From contig CAISWQ010000103.1 of assembly GCA_903889245.1 (NCBI GenBank), forward strand, positions 1 to 64,000: 64,000 bases of DNA. Reading direction: 5' to 3'. A program made the position numbers and the translations under genes. A model generated the notes under the pieces. The model worked only from the letters and a program-made list of their open reading frames with translations. It ran no database searches and was not told the origin of the DNA. Source of the stretch: an uncultured Lentisphaerota bacterium. Its GTDB lineage: Bacteria > Verrucomicrobiota > Kiritimatiellia > CAIQIC01. Below, one piece after another: positions 1 to 9,535 of the stretch; positions within the stretch are counted from its first letter, which is position 1, and every line of letters begins with the position of its first letter.

Positions 1-893
1 AGCTCGATGCCCTGCGCCAGCGCCCAGCACACGCCATAACCGGAGGCGAGCAGCGCGACGAGAAACGGCGGGCGCACATACCAGCGCGGACTGTCGAAGC
101 AGATGATGAACGACAGCAGGTAGAGCCCCAGCGGCACCACCCACAGGAACGGCATTACCGCCACGTCCTGGCAGATCTTGTTCGTCGTCGCCAGCAGCAG
201 CACGGAAGCGCACGCGGGCAGCAGCAGCCAGAGCAGCCGGCCGCGCAGGGTGGGGCGCTGCTCGACCTCCTTGATGGGCGCTTGTTCGGTGGAAGTCTGC
301 TCGGCGCGGCCGGCCGCGCGCCAGAGCGACCACGCGCAAAAGCCGCAACAGAATACAAATGCTGCCAGCCCCCAGCCCCACAGGGCGGCCTGCGTCTGGC
401 GGGTGAAGTGCGTCTCGAAATAAAACGGGTAGCTGACCAGCGCGAGCAGCGAGCCGACGTTGGAGAGCGCGTAAAGGCGGTACGGCGAGCGGCCGGGTTG
501 CGCGCGGCTGAACCACTGTTGCAGCAGCGGGCTCGTGGCGGAGAGCAGGAAGTAGGGCAGGCCGAGGCAGGCGGCCAACAGGGCGAGGATGTGCAGCGTC
601 GGCGCGTCGCCGCTGTGCGGCTTCCACGCATCGGCCGGCGTGATGGGCAGCAGCGTCACCGCCACGCCGAGCAGCACGAGGTGCGTAAGGGCCTGCGCGC
701 GCGGCTGGAGCCAGCGCGAGAGGACGTGCGCGTAGGCGTAGCCGCCGAGCAGGAGCAATTGGAAGAAGAGCAGGCAGGTTGTCCACACGCCCGGCCCGCC
801 GCCGAACCACGGCAGGATGTACTTGCCGATCAACGGCTGGACCTGGAACAGCAGGAAGGCCCCCACAAAAATCGTCAGCGCATAAGCGGACAT
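1..893 (-). CDS. Spermidine-synthase-like membrane protein, N-terminal part (runs off the window)
   Basis: The reading frame starts at the ATG at 893-891 and is open to the left edge, so about 297 residues of a longer protein are visible. The N-terminus (MSAYALTIFVGAFLLF, then QVQPLIGKYILPWFGG and GVWTTCLLFFQ) has the pattern seen in fused MFS-type/spermidine synthase proteins of PVC bacteria. Several hydrophobic membrane segments follow. The C-terminal aminopropyltransferase-like domain would lie outside the window, so catalytic residues cannot be judged. It is divergent from the ketosynthase gene at 1040, with 146 bp between them. The family call rests on recognising the N-terminal sequence; a plain transporter-like protein is the alternative. 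Confidence 0.7.
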   Translation of the reverse strand, partial: MSAYALTIFVGAFLLFQVQPLIGKYILPWFGGGPGVWTTCLLFFQLLLLGGYAYAHVLSRWLQPRAQALTHLVLLGVAVTLLPITPADAWKPHSGDAPTLHILALLAACLGLPYFLLSATSPLLQQWFSRAQPGRSPYRLYALSNVGSLLALVSYPFYFETHFTRQTQAALWGWGLAAFVFCCGFCAWSLWRAAGRAEQTSTEQAPIKEVEQRPTLRGRLLWLLLPACASVLLLATTNKICQDVAVMPFLWVVPLGLYLLSFIICFDSPRWYVRPPFLVALLASGYGVCWALAQGIE

Positions 894-1039
894 GCGCGGA
901 GTATGTCAGGGCCACTATGCAGATGCCAGACCCAAGGCGGACGCCAGCGCCGTGGTCAAAAATTCTGCCTTGCAAATGCAGACGTGTTTCTTCAGTTTCC
1001 CCACGGTCGGCGCGGCAACGCCGGCGCGGGGAATGGGCC

Positions 1040-2242
1040 ATGCATAAGCAGCGAGTGGTGATCACAGGCGTGGGCGTCCTGGCGGCCAACGGAATTGGCA
1101 AGGAAGCCTACTGGAAGTCGCTGGTGGAAAACCGCAGCGGCATCGGGCCGATCACCCTGTTCGACGCGCGCGATCTGCCCAGCCGGATTGCGGGCGAGGT
1201 CAAGGATTTTGACCCGCACGACTACCTTGATCCGCAGATGAAGCCGCGGCGGATGGGTCGCTTTACCCAACTCGGCTTGGTGGCGGCGAAACTGGCGCTG
1301 GACGACGCGGGACTCAAGCCGCACGGCATGGATCACATCCAGAATCTCCTCGTGGTGATGGGCGTGAGTACCAGCGCGATGGATCTGGTCGGCAAGCGGC
1401 CCGCGCCTTATACAGCAGTCAGTGCGGTGCCCCATGCGTTGACGAGCGCCATTGGCTACCTGTTCCACCGCGAACCGGCCTTGGTAACGCTGTCGGATGG
1501 TTGCGCTTCGAGCCTCGACGCCATCGCCTATGCGACGCGCCTGATCCAGCAGGGCCAGCACGAGATCGCCATCGCGGGCGGCGGCGAGGGCGCCATTACG
1601 CGTTATGTCTGCGAGAGCATGCTGGCGTGCCGGAAATGCTCAATGCGTAACGACGAACCGCACAAGGCGAGCCGCCCGTTCGATCTGCACCGCGACTTCG
1701 GCGTCATGGCCGAGGGGGCGGGCATTGTGATCCTGGAAAGCGCCGACCATGCGCGGGCGCGGGGCGCACCTATCTACGGCGAGATCTTGAGCTACACAAC
1801 CTGCGCCGATCCGGCCGGCTCGCGCGAGGGCGGTGGGCTGGCCAACGCCATGCGGCAGGCGCTCGCCAACGCGGGTGTGCAACCAAGCGAGGTGGATCAT
1901 GTCAATGCTCATGGGCCGAGCGATATAGACATGGACATCACCGAGACCGACATGATCAAGGAAGCGTTGGGCGAGGCGGCCTATCGCGTGCCGGTCACCT
2001 CGATCAAGGGTGCGACGGGCTGCCCGATGGGGGTGGGGGGCGTATTGCAGTTGATCACCACCGCGTTGATGATCCGGCACGGACTCATCCCGCCAACGAC
2101 GAACTATGAGGTCCCCGATCCGCGCTGCGATCTGGACTATGTGCCGCTCCGGCCGCGGCATGTTCAGATTCGCAAAGCGCTGATCAACACGCATGGCTTC
2201 GGACGCGGCAACGGGGCGATGGTGGTGGGGCGCGTGGCTTGA
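1040..2242 (+). CDS. Beta-ketoacyl synthase (FabF-like) with a Cys-His-Cys active site
   Basis: A 400-residue thiolase-fold ketosynthase. The start MHKQRVVITGVGVLAANG is chosen because it opens directly on the family's first beta strand; longer in-frame readings only add non-family sequence. The nucleophile is Cys155 in DGCASSLDAI and the first histidine is His291 in VNAHGPSD. The second histidine of the usual KSxxGHxxGA motif is replaced: the stretch reads IKGATGCPMGVGG, with Lys323 kept and Cys328 in the histidine position. FabF enzymes need both histidines for decarboxylating condensation, so this one may be altered in chemistry or act on unusual substrates. It ends 3 bp before the sensor kinase gene and is probably translated with it. 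A role in a specialised lipid or polyketide-like pathway is inferred from the neighbouring methyltransferase, FadL porin and flavoprotein. Confidence 0.88.
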   Translation: MHKQRVVITGVGVLAANGIGKEAYWKSLVENRSGIGPITLFDARDLPSRIAGEVKDFDPHDYLDPQMKPRRMGRFTQLGLVAAKLALDDAGLKPHGMDHIQNLLVVMGVSTSAMDLVGKRPAPYTAVSAVPHALTSAIGYLFHREPALVTLSDGCASSLDAIAYATRLIQQGQHEIAIAGGGEGAITRYVCESMLACRKCSMRNDEPHKASRPFDLHRDFGVMAEGAGIVILESADHARARGAPIYGEILSYTTCADPAGSREGGGLANAMRQALANAGVQPSEVDHVNAHGPSDIDMDITETDMIKEALGEAAYRVPVTSIKGATGCPMGVGGVLQLITTALMIRHGLIPPTTNYEVPDPRCDLDYVPLRPRHVQIRKALINTHGFGRGNGAMVVGRVA

Positions 2243-2245
2243 CAC

Positions 2246-4735
2246 ATGGAAGCCTCCTTCTTTAACGTGCATTCCGTCACGCTGCTGGTCAACACGGCCA
2301 TCGGTGTGGTGCTTTTCCTGACCAATCCGCGACGTGTCCAGAACCAATGTTTCCTCTTGTTCACCTTGAGTCTCACTGTCTGGGGGCTGCTGGTGATGGG
2401 CATCATGCGCAGCCAGCACCCGGAGACAGCGGAGTTGTTGATCCGTTGGGCCTCGGCGGTTTCGACGCTGCTGCCGGTGTTCTTTCACTGGTTGTTCCTC
2501 TCCGTGAGGCAGCCGGAGAAACAACTGGCTGGCGTGATCCGCGCCTCCGCCGTCACGTTGAGCTGCTGCGTCGTGATCATTCTGCTGACCGGCACGCGCT
2601 TTTTCCTGCGCGACGTGCAGATCCCGACCCAGGCCGGCTTATTACCGGAAGCCAACTACGGGCCGGGGTTCCTGTTGTTTGCGCTCTATTTCCCGGTGGC
2701 CTTCGGCATCATCATCTACAACTTCTACCGCGTTTATCGCGTGGCGACGGGCGTCCAGCGGCTGGAACTGCAATTCATCCTGATCGGCTCGATCACGATG
2801 ATCCCGCTGGGGTTGGCGATCAACCTGTTGGGGCCGCTGCTCACCGGCAGCACGCAGTCGCAACAGTTCGGGCCGTTGAGCGTGGTGGCGATGAACATCA
2901 TCATCGCCTACGGCATAGCGACGCGGCGCATCCTGGGTGTTGCGGCGTTCGTCCGGCGCCTGATTGCCTACAGTCTGCTGTGCGGGTGCTTGGGACTGCT
3001 CTACATCGGTCTCTGGTTTGTCTTGGAGCGGACATTGGCCGCCTTGCAAGCGCCTTCGGCCATGCTGCCGCACCTCGTAGCGGCGTTGCTGGTCGCCTTC
3101 TCGATGGCGCCGGCGAGTGGCTATATGCAGCGCTTTGCCAACCGCCTGTTCTTGAGCCTGGCCCCGCCGGACACCAGCCACGCCATACAGCGGGCCAGCG
3201 CGCTGCTGCAAACCGTCACCACCCTCGATGGCCTGCTGCAACGGTTTGCGCAACTCATCACAGAGTCGCTGGCCACGGAGCGCATTTTATTCCTGAACGC
3301 GGAGGCCGCCGGCTTCCGGCAACTCTTTCCGCAGAACGGCAGCGCAGGCCTGCTGGTGGAACGGGACTCACCGCTGGTGCGGGAGGTGACGCAGAACGCC
3401 GAGCCCCTGGTGCTCGACCTGCTCCAGCGCCCGCGCCAGAACGACCAACTGGATGCGGCGGCACAGCAGATGCGCACCTTGGGCGTGGCGGTGGTGGTGG
3501 GCATCCGCGGGAAGGGCGGGTTGGAGGCGCTGTTGTTGCTTGGCCCGCGCCTGTCCGGCCGCGTCTATAGCGCCATCGAGCAGGACGCCCTGCAATTGCT
3601 GGGCAACCAACTGGCCGTTGCGCTCGAAAATGCCCGCCTCTACACCCAGGTGCAGGACGGCAAAATCTACAATGACCTGCTGCTGGACCACCTCGTCAAT
3701 GGGGTCATCGCCGTCAATGCCGAGGGCCGCGTCAATGTCTTCAATCGCGAGGCGCAGCGCGTCACCGGCCTGTCGCCGGTGGCCGTGCTGGGCCAGCCGT
3801 TCCAGTGCCTGCCGCTGCCGCTGGCGCAGGTGCTGCGGGATATCTGGGATGGCAACCGGCGCGTGCTGGATCGCGAGCTCCAGTTGCGCGGCGGGCACGT
3901 GGAACTGACCCTGCGCGCCGGTGGGGCGGTGGTCACCGGTCACGCCGGCGCGCGGCTCGGCGCACTGCTGGTCTTCAGCGACATCACCGACATCAAGCGT
4001 TTGGAATTGCAGATCCGCCGCTCCGACCGGCTGGCCAGCGTCGGCACACTCTCGGCCGGCATGGCGCACGAGATCAAAAACCCGCTGGTCGCGCTTAAGA
4101 CCTTCGCGCAACTGCTGCCGGAACGCTACGAGGACGCGGACTTCCGCGACACCTTTTCCAAGCTGGCGCAGCAGGAGATCGAACGCATTGATGGCATCGT
4201 GAATCAACTGCTGGAATTCTCGCGGCCGGCCAAACCCCAGCTGGTGGAAACTTCGTTGCACACCGTGCTCCAACGCCCGCTCCGGCTGGTCTCGGAGGCG
4301 GCGCTGAAAAAGCAGGTGGTCATCGCCACACGCTTCGAGGCGGGCAACGACGCCCTGCTGGCCGATATTCACCAGTTGCAGCAGGTGTTCCTGAACTTCC
4401 TGCTCAATGCGCTCGACGCCCTGCGGGCCCCCGGCCGCATTTCGCTGACGACGAGCATCGTCGAGGGCCGCTTCAGTCCCGATGCGGCGGCGGCGGGCGC
4501 GCCGCAGCCCTACCTGCGTCTCGACATTGCCGATACGGGCTGTGGCATTCCGCCAGAGCAGTTGCCGCGCATTTTTGATCCGTTTTTCACCACCAAGAGC
4601 GGGGGCACCGGGCTGGGCCTCTCGGTGTCCTATGGCATCGTCCGTGAACACGGCGGCATGGTGGAGGTCGAGAGCCGGGTGGGGGTGGGCACCCAGTTCC
4701 ACATTTTCTTTCCGCTGCGGGTAAAAACATGCTAA
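2246..4735 (+). CDS. Membrane sensor histidine kinase with GAF and PAS domains
   Basis: An 829-residue sensor kinase. Residues 1 to about 275 hold many hydrophobic helices, resembling the 7TM histidine-kinase sensor module. A GAF domain follows (about 320-470), then a PAS domain (about 475-595; [17 protein letters not shown]). The dimerisation domain has the phospho-acceptor His608 in [10 protein letters not shown], and the ATPase domain shows [27 protein letters not shown] and a closing [11 protein letters not shown]. No receiver or DNA-binding domain is fused. The gene begins 3 bp after the ketosynthase and ends 16 bp before a second kinase, so the three form one operon. Its HisKA core is almost identical in wording to that of the next gene, which points to a local duplication or a shared response regulator partner. 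Confidence 0.93.
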   Translation: MEASFFNVHSVTLLVNTAIGVVLFLTNPRRVQNQCFLLFTLSLTVWGLLVMGIMRSQHPETAELLIRWASAVSTLLPVFFHWLFLSVRQPEKQLAGVIRASAVTLSCCVVIILLTGTRFFLRDVQIPTQAGLLPEANYGPGFLLFALYFPVAFGIIIYNFYRVYRVATGVQRLELQFILIGSITMIPLGLAINLLGPLLTGSTQSQQFGPLSVVAMNIIIAYGIATRRILGVAAFVRRLIAYSLLCGCLGLLYIGLWFVLERTLAALQAPSAMLPHLVAALLVAFSMAPASGYMQRFANRLFLSLAPPDTSHAIQRASALLQTVTTLDGLLQRFAQLITESLATERILFLNAEAAGFRQLFPQNGSAGLLVERDSPLVREVTQNAEPLVLDLLQRPRQNDQLDAAAQQMRTLGVAVVVGIRGKGGLEALLLLGPRLSGRVYSAIEQDALQLLGNQLAVALENARLYTQVQDGKIYNDLLLDHLVNGVIAVNAEGRVNVFNREAQRVTGLSPVAVLGQPFQCLPLPLAQVLRDIWDGNRRVLDRELQLRGGHVELTLRAGGAVVTGHAGARLGALLVFSDITDIKRLELQIRRSDRLASVGTLSAGMAHEIKNPLVALKTFAQLLPERYEDADFRDTFSKLAQQEIERIDGIVNQLLEFSRPAKPQLVETSLHTVLQRPLRLVSEAALKKQVVIATRFEAGNDALLADIHQLQQVFLNFLLNALDALRAPGRISLTTSIVEGRFSPDAAAAGAPQPYLRLDIADTGCGIPPEQLPRIFDPFFTTKSGGTGLGLSVSYGIVREHGGMVEVESRVGVGTQFHIFFPLRVKTC

Positions 4736-4751
4736 GGGAAGCGCGCCGCCT

Positions 4752-6806
4752 ATGACCGCAAAAACCATCTGCTTCTTGTTCAGCCTCGATAGCGCGTGGG
4801 CCGACCGTATCGCACGCAACCTGCCGGATCATCTGACCGTGCGCCCGTTCAGCGAGCGGCTGCAACTGGAAAGCGCGCTGGAGCGTCAAAGCCTGCAAGT
4901 GGTGCTGATGGATCTGCGTGGCGACCATGCGCTGGACGAGGTGCGGCATGTGCATACCCGCTGGCCGACGGCCATCGTCATCGCCTTCGGGACTCCCGGC
5001 TCCGATCCTTTCCTGGCCGCCGAGGAGCTGAACCTGTTCGCTGTCGAGGACCTGAACGTGGACCGCCACCGCCTGCTGGCGCTGGTCCACCGCGCGCTGG
5101 CCTATCTCCAGACGCAGCAGGAGAGCCGCGTGCTGCGCATGGAACTGGAGCGCGTCACGCGCGAATTCGCCGCCGCCAAGGCTGGCACCGTGATGGCCGA
5201 GGCGCCCGTCGGCACGGCCGCCACCCGGCGATTCCCGTTTTCGCTCCACAAGTTCGACGATGTGAACGCGATGCTCGAAAGTCTCGCCGAGGGCGTCGCC
5301 GATATCCTGATGGTCAGCCGCGTCGGCATCTTCTGCCGCTCGCGCGACAGCGAGACCTATTCGCTGCGTGCCGGCCTGCGCTGCCTCGACGATGCGAAGC
5401 ACCTGACCTACGAGCCGGGCGATGAACTGGTCCGCTGGCTCGAACGCAACGCGCACATGGTCTATCGCCCGCACCTGGACCACATCCACGCCGCCGCCGC
5501 CCGCCTGTTGCTGTTGCAGACGCTCGATGTGCTCGGCGCGGAGGTCATCATCCCGTTGCATTCGAGCGACCGGTTGCTGGGCTGGATGTTCATCGGCCAC
5601 CGCGCCACCGGCCTGCCCTTCGAGCGGGCGCAACTCGAGCGCCTCATGCTGATTGCCGAGCAGGTCTCCACCACGCTGGAGAACGCCATCCTGTATGAGG
5701 AGTTGACCGTCCAGAAGACGCTGGCCGAGACGCTGCTCCAATCGCTGCCCGTTGGCATTGTCGCCGTGGATGCCGAGGGCGTGGTGCGCTGGTACAGCGC
5801 CGCCGCCGCCGGCATCCTCGGCCTGCCCGCCGGCCAGGCGATGCAAAAGCCGATCGAGAACCTTGGCAGCCGGCTGGCCGATGTCGTGCGCCGCAGCCTG
5901 CAGGGCGAACCGCCGCCTTCGCCGCCGTTGATGTGGACCGATGCCCACAGCAAAAAGACCATCGCCGTCATCGCGTTGCGCCTGACCAACGCGCAGCTCT
6001 GCCTCGGCTCCGTCGCGCTGTTGCAGGATATGACCGCGCAGGTGGCGCTGAAGGCCAAGGAGGAGCAGCTCGAACGCACTGTCTTCTGGGCCGAGCTCGC
6101 CGCCAGCCTCTCGCACGAAATCAGCAACCCGCTGGTCACCATCCAGACCTTTGCCCAGTTGCTGCCGGAACGTTATCAGGAGGAGGAGTTCCGTTGCGAC
6201 TTCAGCCGCATCGTCACCGCCGAGGTCCAGCGCCTCAACAGCATCATCACCCAGATCAACGAATTCGCCCACCCACCGAACCTGACCATGACCACGGTCG
6301 CCTTGGGGGCGTTGTTGCAGACCAGCACCGAGAAGGTGCTGCCGGAGGCGGTGCGCGGCAACGTGAAGGTGGAGATCCAGGTGGATCCGCAGGCGCCCGC
6401 GTTGCGCGGCGACGCGCGCGCGCTGGCCGAGGCCCTGGGCTATCTGCTGACCAACTCCCGCGAAGCCTTGGAGGGGCGCGCCGACGGCCGGATCACCGTG
6501 ACCGCCCGGCCCGCGCGCGGCCTCAACGGCGAGCCGCAGGTGGAAATCACCGTGGCCGATAACGGCCCCGGCATCCCGCCCGCCCTGCGCGACCGCGTCT
6601 TCTCGCCGTTTTGCACCACCAAGCCGCGCGGTCTCGGTCTCGGCCTTTCCATCGTCAAGCGCACGGTCACCGATCACGGCGGCCGCGTGCACCTGGAGAC
6701 CGGCAGTACCGGCACGGGCATCGCCCTGCTGCTGCCCGCGGCGACGGCCGACCGTCTGGCGCAGCCCGCCCGCGAGGGCAGCCTGGGTCCGGCCAAGTCC
6801 GCCTGA
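4752..6806 (+). CDS. Cytoplasmic sensor histidine kinase with pseudo-receiver, GAF and PAS domains
   Basis: A 684-residue kinase without membrane helices. Residues 1-125 resemble a receiver fold (VVLMDLRGD carries an aspartate at the strand-3 position), but the conserved lysine of strand 5 is not visible, so it looks like a pseudo-receiver. Then come a GAF domain (about 165-320; ends in QVSTTLENAILYEEL), a PAS domain (about 325-440; LPVGIVAVDAEGVVRWY), HisKA with His455 in SLSHEISNPLV, and an ATPase domain (VADNGPGIPPALRD, PRGLGLGLSIVK). It lies 16 bp after the membrane kinase and probably works with it. Two copies of the phased palindrome follow the stop codon. Confidence 0.91.
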   Translation: MTAKTICFLFSLDSAWADRIARNLPDHLTVRPFSERLQLESALERQSLQVVLMDLRGDHALDEVRHVHTRWPTAIVIAFGTPGSDPFLAAEELNLFAVEDLNVDRHRLLALVHRALAYLQTQQESRVLRMELERVTREFAAAKAGTVMAEAPVGTAATRRFPFSLHKFDDVNAMLESLAEGVADILMVSRVGIFCRSRDSETYSLRAGLRCLDDAKHLTYEPGDELVRWLERNAHMVYRPHLDHIHAAAARLLLLQTLDVLGAEVIIPLHSSDRLLGWMFIGHRATGLPFERAQLERLMLIAEQVSTTLENAILYEELTVQKTLAETLLQSLPVGIVAVDAEGVVRWYSAAAAGILGLPAGQAMQKPIENLGSRLADVVRRSLQGEPPPSPPLMWTDAHSKKTIAVIALRLTNAQLCLGSVALLQDMTAQVALKAKEEQLERTVFWAELAASLSHEISNPLVTIQTFAQLLPERYQEEEFRCDFSRIVTAEVQRLNSIITQINEFAHPPNLTMTTVALGALLQTSTEKVLPEAVRGNVKVEIQVDPQAPALRGDARALAEALGYLLTNSREALEGRADGRITVTARPARGLNGEPQVEITVADNGPGIPPALRDRVFSPFCTTKPRGLGLGLSIVKRTVTDHGGRVHLETGSTGTGIALLLPAATADRLAQPAREGSLGPAKSA

Positions 6807-6856
6807 TTTTCCAAGGCTTGGAAAAACGGGCCGCTGGCTTTCCAAGCTTTGGAACG
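6807..6856. repeat. Phased palindrome pair (centres 6816 and 6847)
   Basis: Two copies of the CCAAG-N-CTTGG palindrome flanked by T and A runs, centres 31 bp apart, between the kinase stop and the methyltransferase start. The second copy is truncated on its right arm. Confidence 0.9.
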
Positions 6857-6945
6857 CCGGCGTGGAAATGAGTAGAGCGCGTTGCACTTGCGCCGGGAGC
6901 CCTTGCGCCCCGCGCTGTGCATGATGGGATCAGAGGAAAAGACGC

Positions 6946-8037
6946 ATGAAGGAACAGGCTCTGTTGCGGCGCTCGTGGAAATTGTGGTGGCAGCGGGTGC
7001 GTGAACGCACGGTGCTGCGCCGGCCACTCGCGCATATCTACCACCTCATCGGTGGCCACATCTACTTCCAGACCTTGAGCGCCGCCGTGCAGCTCGATCT
7101 GTTCACCCTGCTCGGCCGGCGCGGACCGCTGACGCGGGCGGACATCGCCGGCGAGCTGAAACTGGCCGAGCAACCTGCGCGCATCCTGCTGCTCGGCCTC
7201 GCCACCTGCGGGTTGTTGCGGCGCAAAAACGGAACCTACACGGCGACGCCGCTGGCCGATCAGTTGTTCAACCGCGACCGGCCGCGCAACGTCGCCGATG
7301 TCGTCCTCTGGCAGCACTTCATCAATTACCGCGCGCTGGCCCATTTCCACGAGGCGCTGCTGGCCAACCGCAACACCGGCCTGGCCGAGTTCCCCGGCGA
7401 TGAGCCGACGCTCTATCAGCGGCTGGCCCACAACCCGGCGCTGGAAAAAATTTTTCAAGATGCCATGGAGGCGATCTCGCGGCAGTCCAACCACCTGCTG
7501 GCCGAGGCGGTGGCTTTCGGCCAGTTCCGGCGCCTGCTGGATGTCGGCGGCGGCAACGCGACGAACATCCTGCGCCTCGCGCAGCGGCATCCGCAGCTCA
7601 AGGCGGATGTGTTTGATTTCCCCTCCGTCTGCGCCATCGCCCGCGAGCGTATCCGCGCCGCCGGCCTGGCGGACCGCTTGGGGGCGGTGGAGGGCCATTG
7701 TTTTCAGGACGAGTTCCCCGCGGGTGTGGATGGCATCCTGTTCTGCCATTTCCTGACCATCTGGTCCCCGGAGCAAAACCAGGCACTGCTGTGCAAGGCC
7801 CATCGCGCGCTGGCGCCGGGCGGCGCGGTCCTGATCTTCAACCAGATGCAGCACGACACCGAGGATGGCCCCTTGAGCGCGGCGATGGGTTCGCCGTACT
7901 TCCTCACGCTTGCCACCGGCGTCGGCATGCTCTACACGTGGAACGAGTATGAACAGTGGCTGCGCGCGGCCGGTTTCACGCGCGTACTGCGCCGGGCGCT
8001 GGTCCGCGACCATGGCGTACTCATCGGCCTCAAATGA
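6946..8037 (+). CDS. SAM-dependent O-methyltransferase with winged-helix dimerisation domain
   Basis: A 363-residue protein of the plant-type/hydroxyindole O-methyltransferase family (Methyltransf_2). Residues about 35-115 form the winged-helix dimerisation domain (GHIYFQTLSAAVQLDLFTLL, GELKLAEQPARILLLGL). The SAM-binding glycine loop is RLLDVGGGNATNILRL near residue 198, followed by DVFDFPSVC. The acidic SAM-ribose region and a late HGVLIGLK end fit the family. Purine-rich AGAGGAAAA precedes the start. Typical substrates are hydroxylated aromatics or carotenoid-like hydroxyls. The neighbouring ketosynthase and flavoprotein suggest it tailors the same product. Palindrome arrays lie on both sides, so it may be its own transcription unit. 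Confidence 0.85.
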   Translation: MKEQALLRRSWKLWWQRVRERTVLRRPLAHIYHLIGGHIYFQTLSAAVQLDLFTLLGRRGPLTRADIAGELKLAEQPARILLLGLATCGLLRRKNGTYTATPLADQLFNRDRPRNVADVVLWQHFINYRALAHFHEALLANRNTGLAEFPGDEPTLYQRLAHNPALEKIFQDAMEAISRQSNHLLAEAVAFGQFRRLLDVGGGNATNILRLAQRHPQLKADVFDFPSVCAIARERIRAAGLADRLGAVEGHCFQDEFPAGVDGILFCHFLTIWSPEQNQALLCKAHRALAPGGAVLIFNQMQHDTEDGPLSAAMGSPYFLTLATGVGMLYTWNEYEQWLRAAGFTRVLRRALVRDHGVLIGLK

Positions 8038-8101
8038 AGGCGGGGATAAAAAAATTGACGCCGCCGCGGTCGCGGGGGCAGACTCCGCACGCATGGGTGC
8101 C

Positions 8102-8182
8102 GGTTCCAAGGGTTGGGAAAAACGCGGTGGTTTTTTCCAAGCCTTGGGAAACGCGGGCCGGATTTTTCCAAGGCTTGGGAAA
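8102..8182. repeat. Phased palindrome array, three sites (8111, 8142, 8173)
   Basis: Three CCAAG-N-CTTGG-type palindromes with exact 31-bp centre spacing between the methyltransferase stop and the porin start. The 12-bp spacers differ, so they are not part of the repeat. Confidence 0.93.
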
Positions 8183-8225
8183 GGCCAACAGGTAAGGGCG
8201 GGAGCAACCAACAGAAAGGTGCAAC

Positions 8226-9518
8226 ATGCAGACGCAGAAACTGACCCGTGGTGTTGTTCGCTTCGTCGTGGCGCTGGGTTTATGCCTGGGCGCAGGGCCG
8301 GCGCAGGCCGAAGGTTTTCGTAATCCACCGGCGGGCGGCGCCACCCTCGGCCGGGCGGCCATCAACATCGCGCAGGACGACGACGCCTCGGCCGTCGCGC
8401 GGAACCCCGCCAATCTGGCGCTCCTGCCGGCCCCGCAGGTGCAGGTGGGCGCGAACATCATCCACTCCAAGGTCAAATTCACGTCGGCGCTTTCCGGCCT
8501 GACTGATACGACGGAGGACCCCTGGAAGTTCCTGCCCTATGCCTTTGCCGCGCTGCCGCTGAACAATACCCTGGCGCTGGGCTTGGGCGTGGATGTGCCC
8601 TACGGCCAGTCCACGGTCTGGAGCCAGGAAGGCCAGTTCCGGTACACCGCGCCGCACTTCGCGGAGTTGCGCGTCTTCAACATCAACCCGACCCTTGCCG
8701 CGAAGGTCGGCGAGCATCTCTGCCTGGGCGTGGGTGCGGACATCTATGTCTCGGACCTCACCATGAAACAGTTCGTGGCCTGGTCGGCGGTCGCCGGCCC
8801 CGGCGCGGCGGATGGCTTGGAGAAACTGGAGGGCAGCGGCGTCGGCCTCGGCGGCAACGCGGCGCTGACGTGGCTGATCACCGCCAGCCAGCGGCTCGCA
8901 CTGACCTACCGTTCGCCGGTCACGGTGAACTATGACGGCCATTTTGAGGTGAACAACATCCCGGCGCTGATGCAGCGGCTCGTGCTGCCGCGCGCGGACT
9001 TCAGCACCTCCATCGCCTTTCCCTCGACGGTCGGGCTGGGCTATAGCTGCCAGCCGCTGGAACATCTGAAACTGGAGGCCGATGTCGAATGGATTGAGTT
9101 CAGCCGTTATGCCGAGCTGACGCTCGACGCCGATGGCGACAATCCGCTGCTGCATCCGGCGGGTGATCCGACCCCGCCGACGGCACCGGCGACCATCCCG
9201 CAGAACTGGAAGGACGCGTGGACGGCAGGTGTCAGCGCGGAATATCAGTGCAACCCGAACTGGGCGTTGCGCGCGGGCTATCAGTTCATTCAAAGCCCGG
9301 TTCCCGAGGATACGCTCGCGCCCACGCTGCCCGATGACGACCGCAGCGTGGTCAGCGTGGGCCTTGGCTACAAGCATGGCGCGCATGCGCTGGACCTGGC
9401 CTTCCTCTACAGCTTCTTCCACAAGCGCACGACCATGGCGCAGGTGGTTCCGCCCTACAACGGCACCTACGACATCAACTCGCAAATCCTGGCGGCGTCC
9501 TACACGTTCTCCTTCTAA
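8226..9518 (+). CDS. FadL/OMPP1-type outer-membrane channel
   Basis: A 430-residue outer-membrane protein. A Sec signal (VALGLCLGAGPAQA, cleavage before EGFRNP) is followed by the FadL-type hatch and first strand (ARNPANLALLPAPQVQVG), long amphipathic beta strands (LALTYRSPVTVNYDG, WALRAGYQFIQSP) and a C-terminal aromatic residue (ILAASYTFSF) typical of BAM substrates. FadL proteins bring long-chain fatty acids or other hydrophobic molecules across the outer membrane. AAAGGTG lies just upstream of the ATG. The next gene, a response-regulator/kinase hybrid, starts 17 bp after the stop. In this setting it may import a signal or substrate sensed by the adjacent kinases, or pass the pathway product; direction cannot be told from sequence. 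Confidence 0.9.
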   Translation: MQTQKLTRGVVRFVVALGLCLGAGPAQAEGFRNPPAGGATLGRAAINIAQDDDASAVARNPANLALLPAPQVQVGANIIHSKVKFTSALSGLTDTTEDPWKFLPYAFAALPLNNTLALGLGVDVPYGQSTVWSQEGQFRYTAPHFAELRVFNINPTLAAKVGEHLCLGVGADIYVSDLTMKQFVAWSAVAGPGAADGLEKLEGSGVGLGGNAALTWLITASQRLALTYRSPVTVNYDGHFEVNNIPALMQRLVLPRADFSTSIAFPSTVGLGYSCQPLEHLKLEADVEWIEFSRYAELTLDADGDNPLLHPAGDPTPPTAPATIPQNWKDAWTAGVSAEYQCNPNWALRAGYQFIQSPVPEDTLAPTLPDDDRSVVSVGLGYKHGAHALDLAFLYSFFHKRTTMAQVVPPYNGTYDINSQILAASYTFSF

Positions 9519-9535
9519 CCGCGCGAACCATCACC

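Noticed and set aside
2347-4819. Long overlapping reading frames in other frames of the kinase genes
   Set aside because: They are rich in Arg, Ala, Pro and Gly, have no family motifs and run against clear kinase domains. They are products of high G+C content.
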